A stretch of DNA of 64,000 nt, taken from Flavobacteriaceae bacterium (GTDB lineage: Bacteria; Bacteroidota; Bacteroidia; Flavobacteriales; Flavobacteriaceae). The position numbers and the translations under genes are program-made. This document shows, piece by piece, positions 1 to 8,065 of this stretch (positions are counted from its first letter, which is position 1; every line of letters begins with the position of its first letter). Where the stretch lies: positions 1 through 64,000 of the forward strand of contig JAGYJA010000001.1 of NCBI GenBank assembly GCA_018402385.1, in the 5' to 3' direction. A model generated the notes under the pieces. That model saw only the letters and a program-made list of their open reading frames with translations, had not been told where the DNA came from and did not search any database.

Positions 1-677
1 TCGCCTTTGGAGCTTTTTCCCTTGTGGTGCCATGTGCCGTCTTTGACTTCATACTGAAACTGAAGACTGGCACCCACGCGGCTGTCATCACGGGAAAAGA
101 AAGTGATGTTTTCGGTATATAAGTTGTTAGTTGCCACATAAGTCCCACCGCCGGTACCGTGAAATTCTTTGGTGGCCGAGTTAAAAGCAATCCATTGAAA
201 GCGTCCGCCGCTGAGGATTTTTATTGTTCTGCGATCGCCGGGAGTCATGGTATTCATCGTGCCGTCACGCTCGCGGCCGGTGATGACCCAGTTGCGGGTG
301 AGGGCATCGGTTTTGTCTGAGAGTCGTCGCCATATTTGTGACTGTGCGCCGCTGCTTAGTTCCAGTTGCTCGTCTTTAACGGTTGCCTTGAATTCCATTG
401 TGCCGCCAATGCGCTGTGCACTGCGGGTGTTGAAGTCCTGGGTTTCGGTGTAGGTTTTGCCTTTGAGGCTGTATTCCCCGCCATAGGCATATAAAAATTT
501 GTTGGTACGGGCTTCCTTGGCGCCCACAGCAAAATAGCCATCCTGGTAGATAGCAATGACTTCGTTTTTGGTGAGCATTTCACCGTTTTCGTGCGTAAGC
601 TGCCAGGAGCCGTTTAAGCTTTGCGCGAAAAGCGTTGCGGTTATCAATAGGCTGAAGAGGGTGCAAAATGCTTTCAT
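1..677 (-). CDS. Secreted beta-rich protein, partial (3' end beyond window)
   Basis: An open frame runs from an ATG at 677 to the left edge without a stop, giving about 225 residues of an incomplete protein. The N-terminus is a signal peptide (MKAFCTLFSLLITATLFAQ), followed directly by LNGSWQL, the kind of opening seen in lipocalin-like or 'membrane or secreted' proteins of Bacteroidota. The visible part is rich in short beta-type segments and contains two similar stretches (NGSWQLTHENGE and RNWVITGRERDG) that may be repeated modules. It lies downstream of the efflux operon on the same strand, 202 bases after the DUF2892 gene, with a tandem duplication in between. No catalytic motif was recognised, so the function is unknown. 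Confidence 0.7.
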   Translation of the reverse strand, partial: MKAFCTLFSLLITATLFAQSLNGSWQLTHENGEMLTKNEVIAIYQDGYFAVGAKEARTNKFLYAYGGEYSLKGKTYTETQDFNTRSAQRIGGTMEFKATVKDEQLELSSGAQSQIWRRLSDKTDALTRNWVITGRERDGTMNTMTPGDRRTIKILSGGRFQWIAFNSATKEFHGTGGGTYVATNNLYTENITFFSRDDSRVGASLQFQYEVKDGTWHHKGKSSKG

Positions 678-706
678 AACGAAGTGATTTTTTGAGTTTT
701 CACTAA

Positions 707-940
707 AATACAAAAGATTTTTGAGACCAAATACTTCTAACCTCTAACTTCGTACTTCTAACTTAATCCTTCACTCCAAACTTCTTCAAAATATCTTCCA
801 TCAAACACCATTTGGTAATCGAGAATACAAAAGATTTTTGAGACCAAATACTTCTAACCTCTAACTTCGTACTTCTAACTTAATCCTTCACTCCAAATTT
901 CTTCAAAATATCTTCCATCAAACACCATTTGGTAATCGAG
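707..940. repeat. 117-bp tandem duplication covering the 3' end of the DUF2892 gene
   Basis: Copy 1 is 707-823 and copy 2 is 824-940, directly abutting, with one mismatch seen (C/T within CTCCAAAYTTC). Copy 2 holds the last ~20 codons and stop of the DUF2892 gene, so copy 1 is a detached duplicate of that gene's 3' end plus trailing DNA. The near identity points to a recent event. Confidence 0.9.
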
Positions 941-1065
941 GATTGCAAAAGGTTCACACCCACAAAAGCGGTAAACCACAGCCAGTTGATATTGACATAG
1001 ATTGCCAGCAACAAGCTGATAAGAATAAACGTGCCGGCAACGGCTCTAATGATTCTGTTTAACAT
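880..1065 (-). CDS. DUF2892 / YgaP-type small inner-membrane protein
   Basis: This is a 61-residue protein with the MLNRIIRAVAGTFILISLLL opening and two predicted membrane helices (about residues 8-25 and 28-45). That matches the DUF2892 (YgaP transmembrane) family, found alone or fused to rhodanese domains. It is the last small gene of the efflux operon and shares its strand. Its 3' end is part of a 117-bp tandem duplication, and its start codon region is part of a second duplication just upstream. The family's biochemical role is not established; association with sulfur or metal stress genes is common. Confidence 0.75.
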   Translation of the reverse strand: MLNRIIRAVAGTFILISLLLAIYVNINWLWFTAFVGVNLLQSSITKWCLMEDILKKFGVKD

Positions 1066-1351
1066 AGTTAGTTGTTTTTAAGTTATTTATTTTTTAATGT
1101 TCAGGTCTGCTAAAAGTTATACCACAAAGTCACGCAAAGATTCCACAAAGGTTCACAGAGAAATTTGTCCTAAGTCATGCAGTCCTAACTCAAACTTCAA
1201 ATTAACATAGTTAATTGTTTTTAAGTTATTTATTTTTATAATGTTCAGAATTGCTAAAAGTTATACCACAAAGTCACGCAAAGATTCCACAAAGGTTCAC
1301 AGAGAAATTTGTCCTAAGTCTTAAGTCTTGCAGTCCTAACTCAAACTTCAA
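1061..1351. repeat. ~145-bp imperfect tandem duplication upstream of the DUF2892 gene
   Basis: Copy 1 (1061-1203) begins at the start codon of the DUF2892 gene. Copy 2 (1204 to about 1351) begins with the same bases, including a vestigial CAT (ATG on minus) at 1206-1208. The copies differ by a few substitutions and a short insertion (AAGTC repeated in copy 2). Each contains the CACAAAG/CACAGAG dispersed element. The rest of the gap to 1396 is low-complexity ACTTCTAACTT-like sequence. No gene is seen between 1066 and 1396. Confidence 0.85.
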
Positions 1352-1396
1352 ACTTTGTACTTCAAACTTCTAACTTTGTACTTCTACCTTCTAACT

Positions 1397-1705
1397 TCAG
1401 ATCGCTCTTTCAATCGGCACCACAACCACCCGCACCGGGTTATTCGTTTCCAAATTGTTGTTGTACTGTATGACCAATTCAAAAAACGGGTCGATTTTTT
1501 CTTCTTCAGCAAACGAAAACACCATGAGTGATTCGCTACCGCCTTTCTCTCCCGGAAACCAGCTCTGCGTAGCGACTACCGAGTTGTTTCCATTTTTGTA
1601 GCCGTCAATTTCTGAGGTACTAAAGGCCTCGATACCGGCTTTTTTAAACAGCTTGAGAATGTCTTTTTGGAATTCCTCTACTGCGGTTACAATTAATAGT
1701 TTCAT
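1397..1705 (-). CDS. Small PII-like (GlnB-fold) protein of the efflux operon
   Basis: This is a 102-residue soluble protein starting MKLLIVTAVEEFQKDILKLF and ending in a beta strand (NNPVRVVVVPIERAI). The beta-alpha-beta pattern resembles PII-like proteins such as DUF3240 that accompany heavy-metal RND pumps. There is no signal peptide, so it should be cytoplasmic. It follows the RND pump gene by about 125 bases on the same strand. By analogy with other PII-like partners it could modulate the pump, but this is inferred from fold-like pattern and context only. No PII T-loop tyrosine or nucleotide-binding motif was recognised. Confidence 0.5.
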   Translation of the reverse strand: MKLLIVTAVEEFQKDILKLFKKAGIEAFSTSEIDGYKNGNNSVVATQSWFPGEKGGSESLMVFSFAEEEKIDPFFELVIQYNNNLETNNPVRVVVVPIERAI

Positions 1706-1739
1706 CTGTTCTTTTTTATATCATTAATGTCTATATCCA

Positions 1740-1815
1740 CTTTCCTTGGCGTCTTGGCGTCTTTGCGAGAGTTTAGTGTGTTGCTCGCAAAGCCGCAGAG
1801 TCGCAAAGTTCTTTC
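1740..1815. repeat. Dispersed CTTTGCG/GCAAAG intergenic element
   Basis: The sequence CTTGGCGTCTTTGCGAG followed by GCTCGCAAAGCCGCAGAGTCGCAAAG forms an imperfect inverted repeat. It resembles the other CTTTGCG / CACAAAG copies at 1125-1175, 1260-1310 and 5110-5200. It sits in the gap between the RND pump and the PII-like gene. Confidence 0.55.
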
Positions 1816-1829
1816 TTAATCTCTATTCT

Positions 1830-4800
1830 CTATTCTATTTTCTCTTCTCTCTTTTCTTCTTCAACAACTTCCTCCTCAACTTCAGGATACTGCTTCCGCA
1901 TAATCAGGTAATACACCAGCGGTACGACCAACAGCGTTAAGAAAGTTGAACCAATCGTTCCACCCATCAACGAGATGGCCAGTCCCTGAAATATGGGGTC
2001 AAACAAAATCACAAAAGCACCAATGACCACCGTTCCTGCGGTGAGCAGAATGGGGGTGGTACGCACTGCCCCGGCTTCCAGAATGGCTTGCTTCAACGGA
2101 ATCCCATCTTCCAGGCGCAGGTTGACAAAGTCAATGAGCAGGACCGAGTTCCGCACCATAATTCCCGCCAGGGCTATCATCCCGATAAACGAAGTAGCGG
2201 TAAAGAAGGCGCCGAGCAACCAGTGTCCTATTACAATCCCTATCATCGATAAAGGAATGGCCACCATCATCACAATGGGTGCTTTAAAGTTCTGGAACCA
2301 TCCTACAATGAGCATATAGATAATCACAATCACGCCCAAAAATGCAATCCCCAAATCACGGAATACCTCAAGGGTAATTTGCCATTCGCCGTCCCATTTG
2401 ACAGTATAGTCATCCTCATGTTCCGGCTGGCTGGCATAGAGTTCGTTCATCTTATAGCCTTCCGGTAACGGAATTTCTTTTAACTTTTCTTCCATTCCCA
2501 AAATGGCATACACGGGACTTTCCAATGTACCCGCCATATCGGCCATGACATAGACCACGCGCTTTTGGTTTTTGCGGTAAATGCTTTTCGGTACCGTACT
2601 TTCGTTAATGGTTACCAAATCACCCACAGAAACCATATTTCCTTGTTGGGAAGCGATTTCTATTTGTGCAATGGCTTCCGGGCTGGCTTTTTCTTGTTCG
2701 TCCAGCGCCAGTAGGATGCCCACGCGCTCGGTGGCATTTTCGTCATACAAATGGGTGACGGCACGGTCGCCCAATGCCATGTTCAGCGTATGCACAATTT
2801 GCTGAGGTGCAATTCCATACCGCATCGCTTTTTCACGGTCGATGTCATAGATAAATTCGGTTTGGTCGGCTTCCACCATCCAGTCGATATCCACCACATC
2901 GGTAGTGTTGCGCAGGATGCTTTGCACGGAGTCAGCCACACGTATTTGCTCTTCGTAATCGGGCCCGTAAATCTCGGCGACAATGGTACTCAACACCGGA
3001 GGTCCGGGGGTACTTCTACCAGCTTGACGTTGGCGTCATATTTGGAAGCGATTCTCTGAATATCAGGACGCAACAATTTGGCGATGTCGTGACTTTGTAG
3101 TTTCCGGTCGCCTTTGTCTTTGATGTTCACCTGAATATCAGCCGTATTGGAAGCACCTCTTAAATCGTAATGACGCACGAGTCCGTTAAACGTAATGGGA
3201 GCCGAAGTGCCCACATAGGTCTGATAGTTCACCACTTCCGGACGACCGGAGAGGTATTGGGCAATTTCCTGAGTGACTACGTTGGTGCGCTCCAGCGTGG
3301 TGCCTTCGGGCATATCAATCACCACCTGAAACTCGTTTTTGTTGTCAAACGGCAGCATTTTTACCAGTACGGTTTCCGTAAAAAACATGGCTACAGAGCC
3401 TAACAACAGTAAGGTCGTAATCCCCAATGCCATCCAGCGCTTAAACGGGTTGTCCAGTAAGGGTCGTTCAAACCTGCTGTAGATTTTATAGATGCGGGTA
3501 TCTTCAATTTCGATGGGTTTTTCGATCTCGCCGGAAGCGTTCTTTTTATCTTTTTCGCGTAAGAAGATATACCCCAGATAAGGCGTAATGGTCAGGGCGA
3601 TAATCAATGAAAGAATCATCGCGATTGACGCACCAATGGGCATCGGGCTCATATAAGGTCCCATCAATCCGCTAACGAAAGCCATCGGTAATACCGAGGC
3701 AATAACCGTAAAGGTCGCTAAGATTGTTGGATTCCCCACTTCGTTGATGGCATAGAGGGCGGCCTGTTTAAACGGCAGGCGTTTCATCTTAAAGTGGCGG
3801 TGCATATTTTCAGCGATGATGATGGAGTCATCCACCACAATACCGGTCACAAATACCAAGGCAAACAAGGTGATGCGATTGAGTGTGTAGTCGAGTAAAT
3901 AGTAACTAAGCATCGTCAAAGCAAAGGTCACGGGAACGGAAAGGAAAACAACAAGTCCGCCACGCCAGCCCATCGCCAGCATCACTACCAGGGTTACGGC
4001 TATGATCGCACCCAGAAGGTGCAACAAGAGTTCGCCCACTTTTTGGGAAGCGGTTTCTCCATAGTTTCGGGTGACAGAAACCTGTACATCATCAGGAATA
4101 ATAGTAGTTCGCAGATGTTCAATTTTATCCAGAATAACATCTGAAAGTTTCATAGCATCAGCCCCTTTGCGTTTGGCAACAGAAATGGTAACAGCGGGAT
4201 ATTCCGATGGATATTTTGAAGTCACTTCTTCAAAAGCAGCACCATACCCAAAAGTCACATATTCATTGGGCAATTCGGGCCCATCAAGTACTTGTGCAAT
4301 TTGTTTTAAATAGACCGGCTGGTTTTGTGAAGTTCCTACAATCAGGTTTTCCACATCGTCCACGGTTTGTAAAAAACTACCGGTATTGACTTTGAATTCG
4401 GTATCGTTGCGGTTAAATGCCCCGGAGGTCATCTGGGTGTTGTTGGCTTTTATTTTTTCAGCGACCCCCAGCATATCCACACCGGCAGAAGCCATTTTGT
4501 TTTTGTCGAGCACCACGCGAATTTCACGGCTGCGTCCGCCAATTTTATGAGTGGTGGCCACGTCGGTCACTTTTCTGATTTCGTGGTTCACCTCATTGGC
4601 AATTTGCAGCAGCTGGTGGTCGTCATAGGTTTCGCTCCAAAGCGTGAGTCCCAGCATAGGCACATCGTCTATAGAGCGGGTTTTAACCAATGGCGGTGTG
4701 ACTCCGGCAGGCATTTGATCCATATGCTTCATCAACTCATTGTAGAGTTTCACATAAGACCGCTCGATGTCTTCACCCACATAAAACTGCACGATAATCA

Positions 4801-5083
4801 TTCCCTGTTCCTGCATCGAAGTGGAATAGACATACTCCACCCCTTTGATGTTGGACACCATTTTTTCGATGGGCTTGATGACCCGTGACTCCACTTCCAG
4901 CGGACTCGCACCGGGATAGCCTATAAAGATATCGGCCATGGGCACGTCAATCTGTGGTTCTTCTTCCCTTGGGATTAAAAAGGAGCTATATACCCCAATG
5001 ACCATAAACACAACCATCAACAAGATGGTGAGCTTGGAGTCTATAAATAATTTGGCAATTTTGCCGGCTAAACCTTCTTTCAT
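1830..5083 (-). pseudogene. RND efflux pump permease (HAE/AcrB-like), frameshifted
   Basis: This is an inner-membrane proton-driven pump of the RND superfamily. The N-terminal part (start ATG at 5083; an upstream TTG would add 21 unlikely residues) carries the periplasmic PN/PC region and the TM4 relay motif VTGIVVDDSIIIAEN. It ends early at about 2990, reading VEVPPDLRC. The second part (from 2996) continues with LSTIVAEIYGP and holds the C-terminal half and its membrane segments. Adding one C to the five-C run at 3006-3010 gives VEVPPGPPVLSTIVAEIYGP and a single frame of 1084 residues, a normal RND length. The break is either a sequencing homopolymer error, a real mutation, or a recoding site. 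The gene lies between the adaptor and the PII-like gene. The pump family is certain; the substrate is not. Confidence 0.85.
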
Positions 5084-5107
5084 TTTAACTATTTTATTTT
5101 GTTTGTT

Positions 5108-5225
5108 GTCATCCTTCTTTGTGGCTCTTTGCGCTTCTTTGAGCAACTTTGCGGTACAGCTATAGCACAGAGTTACACAGAGGTTCCACAGAGAGATTAG
5201 TCTTACGTCCTTTAACCCTAAGTCA
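5108..5225. repeat. Dispersed CTTTGTG / CACAGAG intergenic element
   Basis: CTTTGTGGCTCTTTGCGCTTCTTTGAGC is followed by CACAGAGTTACACAGAGGTTCCACAGAGAGATTAGTC. The second part is closely related to the CACAAAGTCACGCAAAG...GGTTCACAGAGAAATTTGTCCTAAGTC segments at 1125-1180 and 1260-1325. It separates the adaptor and pump genes. Confidence 0.6.
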
Positions 5226-5233
5226 ATTTATAC

Positions 5234-5331
5234 TTCATACTTCTAACTTCGCACCTCTAACCTCGTACTTCTAACCTCGTACTTCTAACTTCGCACTTCC
5301 AACTTCGCACATCTAACCTCGTACTTCTAAC
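5234..5331. repeat. 14-bp minisatellite, seven units
   Basis: Seven consecutive 14-base units fit the pattern YTCGYACYTCTAAC (5234, 5248, 5262, 5276, 5290, 5304, 5318). Units 3, 4 and 7 are identical (CTCGTACTTCTAAC) and the others differ at one to three positions. The array stops 3 bases before the stop codon of the adaptor gene. Partial arrays of the same unit occur at 729-765, 846-882 and 1336-1396. Confidence 0.9.
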
Positions 5332-5333
5332 TT

Positions 5334-6410
5334 CTAATTTTGCACCTCCACTTTCGCTCCATTGTAGAGCTTTCCTTCCGCCTCCACGATAATTGCTTCT
5401 TCAGCATTGAGTCCGGAAAGAACTTCCACTTCGTTGCCAAAAGATCTTCCCAGGCGCAACCAGCGTAGCATCGCTGTGTTTTGCTGGCTTACGGTATAAA
5501 CCCCGCGCAAATCACCTTGGGTCACAATGGCTTCCTGTGGTACAGTTACCAATTGTGGGGTGTCATCGGTTTGTACTACCGGAAACTGCACCGTGGCATA
5601 CATCCCTGATTTTATAGCTTCATTTTTTTCCAAAACCACTTTTACGGGATATTGACCGCCGGTCATGGAAGAGGAGCTACTCACTTCTGTTACTTTCCCC
5701 GAAATGCTTTTGTCGATGGAGCGAATGTGTACTTCCACAGTTTCCCCGGTTTTAATCTGCCCGATGGCCATTTCAGGAATTGTTGCGCGCACTTCAAAGT
5801 TGCCGGGCGCTTCAATAGCCAGCAGGGGCATACCGGGGTTGGCCATCGCACCTGCTTCTACAAAACGATTAGTCACCACCCCGCTAAAAGGGGCTGTTAT
5901 GTTAGAGTAGGCAAACTGGGCATCCACTTCTGCTTTCATCGCTTTGGCAGATTCCAGACGGGCTTTGGCCATTTCATAGCTGGCGGTCATATCGTCCAGT
6001 TCTTTTTGGGAGGCACTGTTTTGTGCAAACAAGGCGGTAAAACGTTCGTAATCTCTTTTAGCATTATTGAACGCTACCTGTGCTTCGTTAATACCTGCGT
6101 TGACCTGTGCGCGTTTGGCTTGCAGGTCGCTGTTGTTGATGGAAACCAGCAATTGTCCTTGAGTGACCTTGTCGCCAATATTCACGTGAACACGGTTTAA
6201 ATGTCCCATCATTCGGGTGCTGAGGGTGGCGTTATTGACGGCGACTATTTCTCCGCTAACCGTCAGGTTGTTGCCTGAGCTTGTTGCAGGAGCCTTAGTG
6301 GTGACCTGTATCGTCGTTTGGCTATTTGTTGCAGTATCTGTTTCTGAGTTGCCACAGCTGCCTAATAGAAGGGTACTGAGAGTGATAATTGATAGTATTT
6401 TGATTTTCAT
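5334..6410 (-). CDS. RND periplasmic adaptor lipoprotein (membrane fusion protein)
   Basis: This 358-residue protein bridges the RND pump and the TolC-like channel. It starts with a lipoprotein signal (lipobox LLGSC, Cys19). It shows the barrel-sandwich half-motif VNIGDKVTQGQLLVSI, a helical hairpin around residues 100-165 rich in Ala, Lys and Glu, then the second half-motif TAPFSGVVTNRFVEAGAMANPG. A beta-barrel/membrane-proximal region follows to the end. Its gene lies between the kelch/T9SS gene (35 bases upstream) and the pump gene, as expected for one efflux operon. Substrate class cannot be told from the adaptor. Confidence 0.9.
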   Translation of the reverse strand: MKIKILSIITLSTLLLGSCGNSETDTATNSQTTIQVTTKAPATSSGNNLTVSGEIVAVNNATLSTRMMGHLNRVHVNIGDKVTQGQLLVSINNSDLQAKRAQVNAGINEAQVAFNNAKRDYERFTALFAQNSASQKELDDMTASYEMAKARLESAKAMKAEVDAQFAYSNITAPFSGVVTNRFVEAGAMANPGMPLLAIEAPGNFEVRATIPEMAIGQIKTGETVEVHIRSIDKSISGKVTEVSSSSSMTGGQYPVKVVLEKNEAIKSGMYATVQFPVVQTDDTPQLVTVPQEAIVTQGDLRGVYTVSQQNTAMLRWLRLGRSFGNEVEVLSGLNAEEAIIVEAEGKLYNGAKVEVQN

Positions 6411-6444
6411 GATTCTGAGTAATTACTAAATTAAAACTGATTGA

Positions 6445-8049
6445 TTATTTTTTTATTAATTGTCTGGTTACAAAAAACTTATTTTCAAAAACTACTGTCA
6501 CAGATAATACTTGAGAAGAAAGTTGCTCGTCGATTGAAATGACAGCTGTGTTGTTGCCGGGTTGCAGGTCTTTTAAAGTGTCTCTTTTAAGGATTTGACC
6601 TGAAACATTTGAAATATAATAATATGCTTCTCCTGCAATTTGAGACTCAAATTCCACCGTAAAAGAGGTGGTTGCAGGATTGGGGTATAGCTTAAAGGAG
6701 TAAGGATTGTTCCCGTTAATTTCCTGTATGCTCATGGGTTGATTTCTGATTAATTTGATAGCATAGATTCCTGCGTCTGCACTTGTAGTGCTTGTTTGGT
6801 TGTTTGTAAACGGATTTAAGCTGGAACTAAAAATACCTCCATACACATGCCCGATGATAAATTCGTCAGTCGTGATATCATTGAGTTTGATAATTTCTGA
6901 ATTGTAGTTGGGCAAGGTTTTATTCGGAAAAAATTCAGAACCGGCACCTCGTAAGCCGGGCATTTCAATGGGTAATACAAATTCCTGTAAACTTCCGTCG
7001 GCAAAACGGGTCACACGGCTGATGGTTTTTACAAACGGCACGTTATTGTCTTGAATTAAATTTCCATTTTGATAGTAATACTGACTGATGCCCCCAAAGA
7101 ATATACTGTGCATTTCGTTGAGGTCACTGTCAAACAATGCAGCAGTGGCACTGTGATAATTACTTAAATATTGGTTAAAACCGGTAACCGGAGTGTACCC
7201 CAGCTCTGTAATTTCAACAGGATAAAGAAAAGGCAGGTTAACATTTTCCTGAAAAACCCCTGATGAAATCATATATCCTTGTGCTCCATCAGGAAAAATC
7301 TGAGGCACCAGATTGTAATCTCTTCTCCTTAAGTGCACCTGGTCTGTAATGGCTGTATAATTGTCAAAACTCAGTTGATTACCGCTGTTATCGATAGTGA
7401 ATTTTTGAATCGCAGTCGCATAGGTTTGCACAAAAGTGGGGTTGTTCATTGGGTTGTAGCGTCCGTCAAAACGTTGACCACCCACCAGATAAAATGTATT
7501 GCCTATTTTACCCAACTGTCCGCCGGTATTTGCAAAAATATCATCTGTTATTTGTTTAAAATATGGAGTGATACTGTTGTTGTTTACCACAGCATTTACC
7601 AATCCGGCTACATCTACAGAAGTGAGGTATGGAAAGGTGATGTGGTCATCGGCAGTTGGTGAATAGGCATATCCACCAATGATAAACAAGTCGTCACCAT
7701 CTTGGTGAAAGTTCATATTGGTCGATTGCAGTTGTTCACTGATTGAGGTGGGTAACACATTCAATGATGATGTCCAGAATTGTTGTGTATTTACATCAAT
7801 CACTATGACCTCTGAATTGTTTTGTGAAGCCGGAAACGCATTAAAGGGCTGACGTGCATGTATGCCGTCTTTTCTTCCGCCAATAATAAGCCATTTACCT
7901 TCATGTTGTGCAAAGGCATAGGAGTGTAATCCAGGAACCCCCGAAATGTTTACCTGCTCAAGCTCAACAGTAAAATCAAATGATTCCTGGGCTTGCTGAG
8001 ATACTGACATTCCAAAAAGTAAAATCAAGGTATAAATAAGTTTTTTCAT
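6445..8049 (-). CDS. Kelch-like beta-propeller protein with T9SS type A tail
   Basis: This is a secreted protein of 534 residues. It has a signal peptide (about residues 1-20, ending QQAQ), then repeated glycine-rich propeller blades of the kelch type (GKWLIIGGRKDG, DDLFIIGGYAY, NTFYLVGGQRFDG, HSIFFGGISQYY). The C-terminal sorting domain from about residue 455 begins FKLYPNPATTSFTVEF and ends in KK. T9SS tails send proteins across the outer membrane. The gene sits between the TolC-like channel and the adaptor with gaps of 16 and 34 bases, an unusual position for a surface protein inside an efflux operon. No catalytic residues were recognised. Confidence 0.8.
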   Translation of the reverse strand: MKKLIYTLILLFGMSVSQQAQESFDFTVELEQVNISGVPGLHSYAFAQHEGKWLIIGGRKDGIHARQPFNAFPASQNNSEVIVIDVNTQQFWTSSLNVLPTSISEQLQSTNMNFHQDGDDLFIIGGYAYSPTADDHITFPYLTSVDVAGLVNAVVNNNSITPYFKQITDDIFANTGGQLGKIGNTFYLVGGQRFDGRYNPMNNPTFVQTYATAIQKFTIDNSGNQLSFDNYTAITDQVHLRRRDYNLVPQIFPDGAQGYMISSGVFQENVNLPFLYPVEITELGYTPVTGFNQYLSNYHSATAALFDSDLNEMHSIFFGGISQYYYQNGNLIQDNNVPFVKTISRVTRFADGSLQEFVLPIEMPGLRGAGSEFFPNKTLPNYNSEIIKLNDITTDEFIIGHVYGGIFSSSLNPFTNNQTSTTSADAGIYAIKLIRNQPMSIQEINGNNPYSFKLYPNPATTSFTVEFESQIAGEAYYYISNVSGQILKRDTLKDLQPGNNTAVISIDEQLSSQVLSVTVVFENKFFVTRQLIKK

Positions 8050-8065
8050 AGGGTGAGTTGGTTAA

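Noticed and set aside
356..583. 75-codon open frame on minus near the left edge
   Set aside because: It lies inside the secreted-protein frame (1-677) in another phase, with no plausible start signal or protein character. It is a shadow.
5234..5331. CRISPR array
   Set aside because: The 14-bp units are directly abutting with no spacers, and no cas gene is nearby. It is a minisatellite.
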